64,000 nt of DNA, from contig JASBTD010000063.1 in assembly GCA_030148605.1 (NCBI GenBank), positions 1 to 64,000 of the forward strand, read 5' to 3'. The notes under the pieces are model-generated. The model made no database searches. It was not told the origin of the DNA and saw only the letters and a program-made list of their open reading frames with translations. The stretch comes from Erythrobacter sp. GTDB taxonomy: Bacteria > Pseudomonadota > Alphaproteobacteria > Sphingomonadales > Sphingomonadaceae. Below are positions 26,231 to 34,843 of this stretch, one piece after another; the first letter of the stretch is position 1, and every line of letters starts with the position of its first letter. A program made the position numbers and the translations under genes.

Positions 26231-26254
26231 GTTTATTTAATCAGCCGATCGGCG

Positions 26255-27160
26255 TTAAGCCCCAGCTGGCAGTAGCCTTTCGCCTGCGATCCGCTGCATC
26301 GCTTTCTGCAGCTTTTCAAATGCGCGCACTTCGATCTGGCGGATACGCTCGCGTGACACATCGTAAACCTGCGACAGCTCTTCGAGCGTCTGCGGGTTTT
26401 CCGTCAGGCGACGCTCTGTCAGAATGTGCTTCTCGCGGTCGTTCAGCGCATCCATCGCTTCCGCCAGCATTTCGTGGCGTACCTGCGCTTCTTCGGCTTC
26501 GGCCACCGTTTCGTCTTGCAGCGGGCGATCATCGGTCAGCCAGTCCTGCCACTCGCCAGAACCCTCTTCGCCATTGCGCATAGACACGTTGAGCGAACCG
26601 TCACCGCCCATCATCATCCGGCGGTTCATGTTGACGACTTCCTGCTCCGGCACGCCCAGATCGGTCGCGATCTTCGCAACGTCATCAGGGTGCAGGTCGC
26701 TGTCTTCGTAAGCGTCGAGGTTCTTCTTCATCCGGCGAAGGTTGAAGAACAGCTTCTTCTGCGCGGCGGTGGTACCCATCTTCACGAGCGACCAGCTGCG
26801 CAGGATATATTCCTGGATCGAGGCCTTGATCCACCACATGGCATAGGTCGCCAAGCGGAAGCCGCGATCAGCCTCGAACTTCTTGACGCCTTGCATCAGG
26901 CCGACATTGCCTTCTGAAATGAGGTCACTGACAGGCAGGCCATAGCCGCGGTAGCCCATCGCGATCTTCGCCACCAGGCGCAGGTGCGATGTCACCAGCT
27001 GAGCTGCTGCTTCAGGGTCCTCATGCTCCTCATACCGCTTGGCGAGCATATATTCCTGCTCAGCCGTGAGTACGGGGTATTTCTTGATTTCGGAGAGGTA
27101 GCGGTTGAGGCTCTGCTCACCGCCGAGCGCCGGGACGCTCATTGCCTTGGTATTTGTCAC
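26255..27160 (-). CDS. rpoH: RNA polymerase heat-shock sigma factor RpoH
   Basis: The 301-residue sigma-70 family factor directs transcription of chaperone and protease genes. It shows LGGEQSLNRYLSEIKKYPVLT in region 1.2, region 2 with GNVGLMQGVKKFEADRGFRLATYAMWW split by LISE, the RpoH box region QKKLFFNLRRMK, and region 4 with LEELSQVYDVSRERIRQIE. I chose GTG 27160 because AGGG lies 5 nt before it and MTNTKAMSVPAL is the usual opening; the frame runs on to 27232. Regulation is probably at the level of mRNA and protein stability, as in other alphaproteobacteria. Confidence 0.95.
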   Translation of the reverse strand: MTNTKAMSVPALGGEQSLNRYLSEIKKYPVLTAEQEYMLAKRYEEHEDPEAAAQLVTSHLRLVAKIAMGYRGYGLPVSDLISEGNVGLMQGVKKFEADRGFRLATYAMWWIKASIQEYILRSWSLVKMGTTAAQKKLFFNLRRMKKNLDAYEDSDLHPDDVAKIATDLGVPEQEVVNMNRRMMMGGDGSLNVSMRNGEEGSGEWQDWLTDDRPLQDETVAEAEEAQVRHEMLAEAMDALNDREKHILTERRLTENPQTLEELSQVYDVSRERIRQIEVRAFEKLQKAMQRIAGERLLPAGA

Positions 27161-27274
27161 TCTTTCCCTAACCTTTCTTTCGTCAACCCGGCGTTTTTGG
27201 ACCCCTGATGGGCATCCGCTGGTGCGGGTCACTTGGTTACATATAGACGCATCTGCGGATTTTTGCAGTGCGTT

Positions 27275-28228
27275 TCATCGATTTAAACGAGCGGTTTGGT
27301 CGATTAGTTCCTGCATATCCGCAGGCAGTTCCGAAGCAAATTCGATCCATTCGCCGCTCACCGGGTGCTGAAAGCCAAGCGATGCCGCATGCAAGGCTTG
27401 CCTTTCGAAACCCAAATCCTTGAGAATCCTGCGTAATTCAGTCGGAGTACGTCCATATAACGGGTCTCCTAATAGCGCATGACCGATTGACGCACAGTGA
27501 ACGCGAACCTGGTGGGTTCGCCCTGTTTCCAGGCGGCATTCGATCAGACTCGCCGATCTGAGCTTCCTTAAAAGCTTATAGTGGGTAACCGCGTGTTTGC
27601 CGCGTGAGGAATTCTTGTCGAGCACAGCCATTTTCTTGCGGTTGGCATCGGAACGCCCGATTCGCGTGGCAATCGTGCCTTCTTCAGGCCTTGGGTGGCC
27701 CGCGCATACCGCCAGATAGCGCCGTTCGATCGAGTGATCCTTGAACTGTTTGGCAAGCCCTTCATGCGCCTTGTCGCTCTTGGCAACTACCAGCAGGCCC
27801 GATGTGTCCTTGTCGATCCGGTGGACAATGCCGGGCCGCGCAACCCCGCCGATTCCGGACAGCTGGCCCTTGCAATGGTGGAGCAGCGCATTGACCAGTG
27901 TACCATCCGGATTGCCTGCCGCCGGGTGGACAACCATGCCGGCGGGCTTGTCCACCACGATCAGATTCGCGTCTTCAAACACGACATTGAGCGGGATGTC
28001 TTGCGGCTGCGCTTCGGCTTCGGCGGCGGGTGGAACATGGATTTCGAAACGCGCGCCTGCGGGCACCTTGGCCTTGGCGCTGGTTTCGACCTTTCCGGAA
28101 ACCGAAACGCGCCCTTCAGCGATCAGCGCCTGTATGCGCGCACGCGACAGTTCCGTGACTTCGGCCAGCGCCTTGTCGAGCCGGTCTGCCGACATCACTG
28201 AACCAAAGATAGTTTGCGGCTGAGTCAC
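27275..28228 (-). CDS. rluD: RluD-type 23S rRNA pseudouridine synthase
   Basis: The 317-residue enzyme converts uridines of 23S rRNA helix 69 to pseudouridine. An S4-like RNA-binding domain (RLDKALAEVTELSRARIQALI) precedes the catalytic core with HRIDKDTSGLLVVAKS, which holds the catalytic Asp. The motif LETGRTHQVRVH follows. The start is uncertain. GTG 28228 has GGAAAAG upstream; ATG 28195 has no site. The frame continues to GTG 28276, but those codons lie in an inserted repeat and read SPSTSSGQT, so I exclude them. Confidence 0.92.
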   Translation of the reverse strand: MTQPQTIFGSVMSADRLDKALAEVTELSRARIQALIAEGRVSVSGKVETSAKAKVPAGARFEIHVPPAAEAEAQPQDIPLNVVFEDANLIVVDKPAGMVVHPAAGNPDGTLVNALLHHCKGQLSGIGGVARPGIVHRIDKDTSGLLVVAKSDKAHEGLAKQFKDHSIERRYLAVCAGHPRPEEGTIATRIGRSDANRKKMAVLDKNSSRGKHAVTHYKLLRKLRSASLIECRLETGRTHQVRVHCASIGHALLGDPLYGRTPTELRRILKDLGFERQALHAASLGFQHPVSGEWIEFASELPADMQELIDQTARLNR

Positions 28229-28239
28229 AAGGTTCTTTT

Positions 28240-28268
28240 CCGTCTGCCCTGAGCTTGTCGAAGGGCTG
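28240..28268 (-). repeat. 29-bp REP-type repeat, left copy
   Basis: This 29-mer is the exact reverse complement of the copy at 28568-28596. Its core is CCCTGAGCTTGTCGAAGGG. Both copies bracket the GIY-YIG gene. Variant copies lie at 44660-44688 and 44709-44737. Confidence 0.9.
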
Positions 28269-28289
28269 CACTTCACTTATCCCAAAGCT

Positions 28290-28988
28290 ATGCCTTTTTG
28301 GACGTACATTCTCCACTGCAATGCGGGAGTTTTCTACACAGGGCATACAGACGATCTTGATCGCCGTGTAGCAGATCACAAAGCTGGTCGCTTCAAGGGC
28401 TTCTCGAAAAGATTCCTTCCTGTCGAGTTGGTTTGGGCTCAGGAGTTTTCCACTCGCGAGGAGGCCAAGGCTGCTGAAAAGCAAATCAAAGGTTGGTCAC
28501 GGAAGAAAAAGCTCGCACTCATTCGCGGAGATTGGCCGGAGATCTCGCGACTTGCCAAAAAGAAAAGCAGCCCTTCGACAAGCTCAGGGCAGACGGGGTT
28601 TGTGGTGGCGGGATCGGTTATGGATCAATTGCGCGACAGTGCTGCACAAGCCCATCCGCGCGAGTGTTGCGGGATATTGCTTGGCGGGGGCGGGCGGATC
28701 ACGCGGGCATATCCGACGCAAAACGTCCATCCCGCACCTGAAACCCATTTCGAAATCGACCCGCAAGCGCTGATCGATGCGCACCGCGCCGCGCGCGAAG
28801 GCGGGCCGCAAGTCATCGGCTATTATCATTCGCACCCCACGGGATACGCCGTGCCGTCCGAGAGGGATCGCGCCATGGCTTCGGGTGACGGGCGGATCTG
28901 GGCGATCATCGCGCGGGAGGAGATCACATTCTGGCGGGACAGCCCCGATGCGTTCGAGCCGCTTTCCTACAATGTGTTCGAGGGCTAG
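28290..28988 (+). CDS. GIY-YIG nuclease fused through a repeat to a JAMM metalloprotease
   Basis: The 232-residue frame has two unrelated domains. Residues 1-90 are a UPF0213-type GIY-YIG nuclease (WTYILHC, GVFYTGHTDDLDRRVADH, EEAKAAEKQIKGW). Residues about 94-103 read SPSTSSGQTG and are the translation of the 29-bp repeat. Residues about 105-232 are a JAB/MPN M67-type peptidase with HPRECCGILLGG and the zinc motif HSHPTGYAVPSERD. No stop separates them. The JAMM part could also be translated alone from GTG 28599 or ATG 28620. Such M67 proteins often act on small ubiquitin-like or sulfur-carrier proteins. The GIY-YIG family is not an ordinary neighbour of it, so fusion by the repeat is the best reading. 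Confidence 0.85.
   Translation: MPFWTYILHCNAGVFYTGHTDDLDRRVADHKAGRFKGFSKRFLPVELVWAQEFSTREEAKAAEKQIKGWSRKKKLALIRGDWPEISRLAKKKSSPSTSSGQTGFVVAGSVMDQLRDSAAQAHPRECCGILLGGGGRITRAYPTQNVHPAPETHFEIDPQALIDAHRAAREGGPQVIGYYHSHPTGYAVPSERDRAMASGDGRIWAIIAREEITFWRDSPDAFEPLSYNVFEG
28568..28596 (+). repeat. 29-bp REP-type repeat, right copy inside the GIY-YIG/JAMM frame
   Basis: The sequence is identical, inverted, to 28240-28268. It lies in frame between the two domains and supplies the linker SPSTSSGQT. The 299 nt between the copies are almost filled by the GIY-YIG gene. Confidence 0.9.
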
Positions 28989-29126
28989 ATCTGCAGAATG
29001 TCGATGCCTTTGCCCCGTTCAAACGCACAATTCGTGCAATCGCCCTTGCACGGGGTGGCGAGCGTTGCAATTTGTCACTAGGACTGTGTTCCAAGTGTTC
29101 CATCCTGTAGGAAATTCGCCTCTCCC

Positions 29127-29786
29127 ATGAGCTCAACATCCGCAACAGAACTCGCCGCATTGATGTGCTCGCGGCTCTGCCATGACATGCTGTCGCCAGT
29201 GGGCGCGCTGTCCAACGGGCTGGAGTTGCTGGCTGACGAGCAAGACCCGGAAATGCGCGCGCGCTGTATCGAATTGCTTGAACAAAGCGCGCGGATCAGC
29301 ACCGGTAAGCTCAAGTTCTTCCGGCTGGCTTTCGGCGCGGCAGGCGGATTTGGTGAAGCGGTGCCGGTCGAAGAGGCGCAGGATGTCATCGAAACGCTGG
29401 TCTCCGATGCCAAGGGCATCAAGCTCAATTGGGCGATCGACGAAGCCAATTTGCCCAAGCCGGCAGTCAAAGTGCTCTTGAACCTTGCCCATATCGCGAT
29501 CGACGCACTGATCCGCGGCGGTACGCTCGACATCGGTGCTGAGAAGTGTGACGGAAATGTCGAGATCGTCGTGCGCGCCAGCGGCGACAGGATCGCATTC
29601 GACGACAATATCGGTCGCGCCTTGCAGGGCGAGCTTGCGCCCGGCGAACTGTCCAGCCGCACAGCAGCAGCGCATATGATCGCCACGCTGGCTGAAGAGC
29701 TCGGCGGCGGGTTACAGTACAAGCGCACCGATCAGGCGCTGGTTATGGGGGCTGTGCTTCCAGAGCCCGAAGGGATGATTGGCTGA
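29127..29786 (+). CDS. chpT: Histidine phosphotransferase ChpT
   Basis: The 219-residue protein passes phosphate from the CckA kinase to CtrA and CpdR in the alphaproteobacterial cell-cycle relay. The phosphorylated histidine is in CSRLCHDMLSPVGAL at about residue 19, on the first helix of the dimerisation hairpin. A degenerate ATPase-like domain (IAIDALIRGGTLDIG, SSRTAAAHMIATLAEELGG) follows. The next gene starts 1 nt after its stop, so the amidase is cotranscribed. Confidence 0.92.
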   Translation: MSSTSATELAALMCSRLCHDMLSPVGALSNGLELLADEQDPEMRARCIELLEQSARISTGKLKFFRLAFGAAGGFGEAVPVEEAQDVIETLVSDAKGIKLNWAIDEANLPKPAVKVLLNLAHIAIDALIRGGTLDIGAEKCDGNVEIVVRASGDRIAFDDNIGRALQGELAPGELSSRTAAAHMIATLAEELGGGLQYKRTDQALVMGAVLPEPEGMIG

Positions 29787-29787
29787 G

Positions 29788-30495
29788 ATGAAGGATGAGC
29801 TGGTCCATCGCGAGCAGCTCTCGCCCAATTTCAATGAGCGCGCGCTGCCGATCAACATGGTGGTGTTGCACTATACGGAGATGAAGCCGGTCGAGACCGC
29901 GCTTCAGCGCTTGTGCGACCCCGAAGCGCAAGTCTCCGCGCATTACCTGATCAGCGAGGAAGGCGAAGTCACGCGTCTGGTGCCAGAGGAGAAACGCGCC
30001 TGGCACGCTGGCATGTCTTACTGGCGCGGGCACAAGGATGTGAACTCCGCCAGTATCGGGATCGAGCTTGATCATCCGGGGCATGAGTTGGGCTACCGCG
30101 AATTTGCCAAGGCTCAGATCGATGCATTGATCCCGTTGCTCCATCGGATTGTGAAGCAATATGATATCCCGCGTGCGAACGTGGTGGGCCATTCCGATGT
30201 CGCACCTGCGCGCAAGGTTGATCCGGGCGAGCTGTTCCCGTGGGACCGGCTAGCCGAATATGGGCTTTGTCTGGCGAAGCCGGAGAAGCTGGAGCTGGGC
30301 GATCCGTTTGACAATGACGGGGCGTTCTATCTGGCGCTTGAGCGCTTCGGATATGACATAACCGATGGGCACAAGGCGGTTGAGGCGTTCCAGCGGCGCT
30401 GGCGCCCCGAGCTGATTGACGGGATTGTCGACCAGCATGTTGGGGCGATCCTGTTCCAATTGCTCTTGGATCGAGACCGCGGAGTCGCTAGATAG
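29788..30495 (+). CDS. N-acetylmuramoyl-L-alanine amidase, amidase_2 family
   Basis: The 235-residue zinc amidase cuts the bond between muramic acid and the peptide. Zinc ligands appear as His in VVLHYTEM, His in VVGHSDVAPARKVDPG and the Asp there. The N-terminal domain ends at about residue 155. A C-terminal peptidoglycan-binding-like part follows (HKAVEAFQRRWRPELIDG). It resembles AmiD/AmpD. No signal peptide is seen, so it may act in the cytoplasm on recycled muropeptides, as AmpD does. ATG 29788 is 1 nt past the chpT stop. Confidence 0.9.
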   Translation: MKDELVHREQLSPNFNERALPINMVVLHYTEMKPVETALQRLCDPEAQVSAHYLISEEGEVTRLVPEEKRAWHAGMSYWRGHKDVNSASIGIELDHPGHELGYREFAKAQIDALIPLLHRIVKQYDIPRANVVGHSDVAPARKVDPGELFPWDRLAEYGLCLAKPEKLELGDPFDNDGAFYLALERFGYDITDGHKAVEAFQRRWRPELIDGIVDQHVGAILFQLLLDRDRGVAR

Positions 30496-30500
30496 AAAGC

Positions 30501-30894
30501 GCCAGGGGGCTGGGCAGCTGCGGGATTTCGGTTCCGAGGAAAGTCCGGGCTCCACGAAACAAGGGTGGCGGGTAACGCCCGCCGAGGGCGACCTCAGGGA
30601 AAGTGCCACAGAGAGTATACCGCCGATGGCCCCTAAAGGGCACAGGCAAGGGTGAAAGGGTGCGGCAAGAGCGCACCGGGGTTCTGGCAACAGCGCCCGC
30701 ATGGCAAACCCCACCCGGAGCAAGGCCAAATAGGGGCCTCGCGCTGAAAGGCAGGAGCGTTTCGCTCCGAGAGGCCCGGGTTGGCTGCTTGAGCGCAGGG
30801 AGCGATCCCTCGCCTAGATGAATGGCTGCCCCTGCGGGGCTGGTGTGCAAGCATACCGCTCGCAGGACAGAACCCGGCTTACAGGCCCCCTGGC
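30501..30894 (+). ncRNA. rnpB: RNase P RNA, class A
   Basis: This is the catalytic RNA that trims tRNA 5' ends. The ends GCCAGGGGGC and GCCCCCTGGC pair as stem P1. Universally conserved blocks are present: GAGGAAAGTCCGGGCTCC (30536 onward), the ACAGAGAG-type J region, GGGTGAAAGGGTGCGG, and near the 3' end AGGACAGAACCCGGCTTA. The length of about 394 nt is normal. It ends 3 nt before the stop codon of the convergent FMN protein gene. Confidence 0.97.
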
Positions 30895-30897
30895 ACT

Positions 30898-32370
30898 CTA
30901 TGCGGCGATGCTTGGATATAGTTCGTCGAGCGAGCGGCTCCGTCCGTCAGCGCAGACCATACGCACATGGTAACGCCTTAACCCGCGCGGCTCGCGGACC
31001 CCGCAGCTATGCGCGATAATGCCCACTTCCTTGCGCATGTCCTTCACGAAATTGGCGACACGCACGGACTTGTCGGCCGGATCAAGCCCGCGCTGGAGCC
31101 TGGCATCATGCGTTGTGATGCCGGTGGGGCAGGTGTTCTTGTTGCATTTCATCGCCTGGATACAGCCAAGCGCGAACATGAATCCGCGTGCGGAATTGAT
31201 GAAATCCGCCCCGGCGCAGAGCGCCCAGGCCACTTCGCCGGGCGTCACCAGTTTTCCGGACGCAATGATCGGGATGCGATCCTTGAGGCCATGCTTGTTG
31301 CGCAGATCGACCAGCATGGGCAAAGCCTCGCGCAAGGTCAGCCCGACATTGTCGATCAGCGGCATCGGCGCGGCACCCGTGCCGCCATCGCCGCCGTCAA
31401 CGGTGAAGAAGTCAGGCGCGCTGTCGATCCCACGCGTCTTGATCGCTTCGAAAAGCTCATCAACCCAGCCGTACGCACCGATGACAGCCTTCAATCCCAC
31501 GGGCTTGCCGGTGACTTCGCGGATATGCGCCACCATGTCGAGCAGATCGTCGACGCTATCGATTTCGGGATGGCGATTGGGCGAGATTGACGCTTCATGC
31601 GGCTTGATCCCGCGAATCTCTGCAATCTCCTCGCTCACTTTCTCAGCCGGGAGAATTCCGCCTTTGCCGGGCTTTGCGCCTTGCGAAAGCTTGAGCTCGA
31701 ACATGCGAACCTGATCATGCGAAGCGACTTCGCGCAGTTTCGCGTCTGACAAATTGCCTTCCTGATCGCGCACGCCGTATTTCGCAGTGCCGATCTGGAA
31801 TACGACATCACACCCGCCTTCGAGATGAAACGGAGAGAGGCCGCCTTCGCCGGTATTCATCCAGCACCCGGCCAACTGCGCGCCTTTGGACAGAGCGCGC
31901 ACTGCCGGAGCTGAAAGCGCGCCGTAGCTCATCGCGGAAACATTGAATATCGATGGTGCCGCGTAGGGAGTGGGGCAATTCGGGCCAATCAGCATGGGTG
32001 CGGCGCTGACCGCATCTTCATCCAGCGTTGGCCATGGGCAATTGACGAAGATCGGTGTGCCGATCGGCTCAAGACTGCGGGTCGAGCCGAACGCGACTGT
32101 ATTCGATTCACCCTTTGAAGCGCGATAGACCCAGTCACGTTGCGCCCGGTTGAAAGGCATCTCCTCCCGATCCATCGCGAAGAAATACTGGCGGAAGAAT
32201 TCGCCCAGCTCGGTGAAAAGATAGCGTAGCCGGCCAATGACCGGATAATTGTGCCGCACCGCATCCTTGGTCTGCGTTCGGTCGATGATGAACAGCACGA
32301 GTATGCCCGCTGCAGCGAGACCGATCAGAAAAACAAACAGCGACGATAGCCAGTCAACCAGGCTGATCAT
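30898..32370 (-). CDS. FMN-binding glutamate synthase family protein (GltB-like)
   Basis: The 490-residue protein has an N-terminal membrane segment (about residues 5-28, LFVFLIGLAAAGILVLFII). A glutamate synthase central barrel follows: SAMSYGALS, GEGGLSPFH, GAKPGKGGILP, DGGDGGTGAAP. A [3Fe-4S] motif CIQAMKCNKNTCPTG lies near residue 415. There is no glutaminase domain, so it is not a full glutamate synthase. This membrane-anchored form is widespread in proteobacteria, and its physiological reaction is not settled. The gene stands alone between rnpB and ugd. Confidence 0.92.
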   Translation of the reverse strand: MISLVDWLSSLFVFLIGLAAAGILVLFIIDRTQTKDAVRHNYPVIGRLRYLFTELGEFFRQYFFAMDREEMPFNRAQRDWVYRASKGESNTVAFGSTRSLEPIGTPIFVNCPWPTLDEDAVSAAPMLIGPNCPTPYAAPSIFNVSAMSYGALSAPAVRALSKGAQLAGCWMNTGEGGLSPFHLEGGCDVVFQIGTAKYGVRDQEGNLSDAKLREVASHDQVRMFELKLSQGAKPGKGGILPAEKVSEEIAEIRGIKPHEASISPNRHPEIDSVDDLLDMVAHIREVTGKPVGLKAVIGAYGWVDELFEAIKTRGIDSAPDFFTVDGGDGGTGAAPMPLIDNVGLTLREALPMLVDLRNKHGLKDRIPIIASGKLVTPGEVAWALCAGADFINSARGFMFALGCIQAMKCNKNTCPTGITTHDARLQRGLDPADKSVRVANFVKDMRKEVGIIAHSCGVREPRGLRRYHVRMVCADGRSRSLDELYPSIAA

Positions 32371-32458
32371 GAATCCTCTCCTTCAGTAGCGATCCATGTA
32401 TCGGGATCATTCGGGCACATGCCGAGAGAGGTTACAAATTGTGAGCCCCGCAGCTGGA

Positions 32459-33769
32459 TCAGCCGCGCCCAATGCTGGTGTAAGTAAAGCCTGCTGCGCG
32501 CATATCATCCGGCTTGTAGATATTCCTGAGGTCAACCAGCACAGGTGCTTTGGCGAGGGCCTTGACCTTCTCCAGGTCAAGCGCGCGGAAAGCGTCCCAC
32601 TCGGTCACAATCGCCACTGCATCTGCGCCTTCGATCGCTTCATAGGAGCTCCCGCACATTGTCACCTGCGGCATCAGCGGGCGTGCTTGCTCCATGCCTT
32701 CGGGATCATAGGCTGTAACCTTTACCCCTGCATCGACCAGTGTCTGTGCGATCGCGATCGCTGGCGAATCGCGCATGTCATCGGTGTTGGGCTTGAAGGT
32801 CAGGCCCAATAGAGCAACCTTCTTGCCGCGTGCGGCCCTGCTGCCGCCCAGCGCGTCAATCACCTTGCGGCCCATGGCCCGCTTGCGGCTGTCATTGACC
32901 TTGACCACGGCCTCGACAATGCGGACCGGGCTTTCGTAATCTTCAGCGGTCTTCAGCAGAGCCAGCGTGTCCTTGGGGAAGCATGAGCCGCCATAACCCG
33001 GCCCTGCATTGAGAAACTTCGAGCCGATGCGGCCGTCCATGCCGATCCCGCGGGCGACATCTTGCACATTCGCGCCCACTTCCTCGCACAGATCAGCCAT
33101 TTCATTGATGAAAGTGATCTTGGTCGCGAGGAAGGCATTGGCCGCGTATTTGATAAGCTCGGACGAGCGGCGGTTGACGAAAAGGATCGGCGACTCGTTG
33201 AGGAAAAGCGGGCGATAGACTTCGCGCATCACTTCGCGGCCAAAATCGTCCTCTGCGCCGATCACGATCCGGTCCGGCCGCTTGAAGTCGCCGATCGCAG
33301 CCCCTTCGCGCAGGAATTCAGGATTGGATACGACTGACACCTTGTGCTGCGTGCCGCTGGCCCTGAGGATCCGTTCGACTTCATCACCTGTGCCGACGGG
33401 GACAGTGGACTTGGTCACTACCACGGCATCATTGGCAAGATTTGCACCGACTTCCTCAGCCACGGCATAGACAAAGGACAAATCGGCATGACCATCGCCG
33501 CGGCGGCTTGGCGTGCCCACCGCGATGAAGATCGCGCTCGCTCCCCTGATCCCTTCAGCCAAATCGGTCGTGAAGGTAAGCCGGCCTGCCTTCACATTGC
33601 TTTCAACCAGAGCATCGAGCCCGGGCTCGTAGATCGGCATCACACCTTCATGCAGGCGATCGATTTTCGACTGGTCCTTGTCAATGCAGACCACGTCATG
33701 ACCGAAGTCGGCAAAGCATGCCCCTGAAACCAGGCCAACATAGCCCGAACCGACCATCGCGATTTTCAT
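32459..33769 (-). CDS. ugd: UDP-glucose 6-dehydrogenase
   Basis: The 436-residue enzyme oxidises UDP-glucose to UDP-glucuronate for polysaccharide synthesis. It shows the NAD-binding GSGYVGLVSG at residues 7-16, the PVGT region KSTVPVGTGDE, and the catalytic cysteine in GYGGSCFPKDT near residue 263. The C-terminal nucleotide-binding domain carries LGLTFKPNTDDMRDSP. Its ATG overlaps the stop of the phosphoesterase gene (ATGA). No exopolysaccharide cluster is adjacent. Confidence 0.96.
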   Translation of the reverse strand: MKIAMVGSGYVGLVSGACFADFGHDVVCIDKDQSKIDRLHEGVMPIYEPGLDALVESNVKAGRLTFTTDLAEGIRGASAIFIAVGTPSRRGDGHADLSFVYAVAEEVGANLANDAVVVTKSTVPVGTGDEVERILRASGTQHKVSVVSNPEFLREGAAIGDFKRPDRIVIGAEDDFGREVMREVYRPLFLNESPILFVNRRSSELIKYAANAFLATKITFINEMADLCEEVGANVQDVARGIGMDGRIGSKFLNAGPGYGGSCFPKDTLALLKTAEDYESPVRIVEAVVKVNDSRKRAMGRKVIDALGGSRAARGKKVALLGLTFKPNTDDMRDSPAIAIAQTLVDAGVKVTAYDPEGMEQARPLMPQVTMCGSSYEAIEGADAVAIVTEWDAFRALDLEKVKALAKAPVLVDLRNIYKPDDMRAAGFTYTSIGRG

Positions 33770-34575
33770 TCGCTCAATTCCTTGCTCTTGATCTTGATGC
33801 GCTTGCCCTTGTCGACCGACTGGATGATGCGCCGCTGATCGCCTTCGAGCACCAGCGCAGTGAGGATACCTGATCGAAATGCGCCGGTGTCGATGCCGAT
33901 ACGCTGACGCTTGTCCTTGACTTCGTCAAAGATCGTGTGGCCATGCACGACAATCTTGGGAAGCGGGCCCTTGTGCCGCAGGAAACGTTCGCGGATCCAC
34001 AAAAGGTCGCTGCGGCGTTGCTCATCCAGCGGTCTTGTCGGATCAATTCCTGCATGCACGAACACGTAATCGCCTGCGACGATCATCTCTTCGAATGCCT
34101 TGAGGTAGTCACGATCTTCTTGCGGGACGATTTCAGGCAAGCGAGCAAACAACTCGTCCAGCGCCAGCGAGCGATATTCCTTCTTCGGCAAGCCATAGCT
34201 CAGGATTGTCTCGCGCCCGCCATGCTTGAGGAAATGCCGCAGCACTTCCTGGTCTTCGAAGGATTCGAGGAACATTTCCTCATGATTGCCGGCAAGGATA
34301 CGAAGCTTGCGCTGTCTGCCCCATTCTCTCGCTCGCGCGATCACTCCGGCGCTGTCCGGTCCGCGATCGATCAAATCACCAAGCAGGATCACATGCGATG
34401 TTGCTGGCGCCCCGCTGGTAATGTCACCTTCGATGGCATCGATCAGCGCATCGAACAGATCGAGCCGGCCATGAATATCGCCCACGACATAATAGCGCTC
34501 ACCCTGGGGAACCCGGGGGCGCTTTGCGCGATCCGGGTCGCGGCGGAGCAGTTTGTTCAAAGGCGCTAGAATCAT
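33766..34575 (-). CDS. Serine/threonine-phosphatase-like metallophosphoesterase
   Basis: The 269-residue enzyme shows the two-metal PPP motifs: GDIHGRLDLF near residue 33, GDLIDRGPDS near residue 68, and GNHEEM near residue 97; later histidines are in FVHAGIDP and VHGHTIFD. It is like ApaH or bacteriophage lambda phosphatases. The target is unknown. It lies upstream of and overlaps ugd, which may suggest a role in polysaccharide or nucleotide-sugar control. The 268 nt upstream show no further gene. Confidence 0.88.
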   Translation of the reverse strand: MILAPLNKLLRRDPDRAKRPRVPQGERYYVVGDIHGRLDLFDALIDAIEGDITSGAPATSHVILLGDLIDRGPDSAGVIARAREWGRQRKLRILAGNHEEMFLESFEDQEVLRHFLKHGGRETILSYGLPKKEYRSLALDELFARLPEIVPQEDRDYLKAFEEMIVAGDYVFVHAGIDPTRPLDEQRRSDLLWIRERFLRHKGPLPKIVVHGHTIFDEVKDKRQRIGIDTGAFRSGILTALVLEGDQRRIIQSVDKGKRIKIKSKELSE

Positions 34576-34843
34576 TGTTGTGGGGCAGTTTTCTTGCTGT
34601 GCATCGCCTTAAGGCAGGCAGCGAGAGACAGCAACCAAGTCTGCTGCGCACGGTTTTGCAACAGTAGGTGGTGCTAAAAATCAACACTCGCAAGCCAATG
34701 GGGGAAACCGCGCAATTTCCCTTGTGCAATGCAGCAAAGATGTGCACTTTTGTTGCGTTGTCGATTGAGATTGCCCGATTCTAAAGAGGCGACCAATTGA
34801 TGCGCAGGTGGGACGAAGCAAAAAAACGACAAAGGAAGTTGTC

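Noticed and set aside
28989-29126. A possible small gene between the JAMM gene and chpT
   Set aside because: No frame with a ribosome site and protein-like composition is present.
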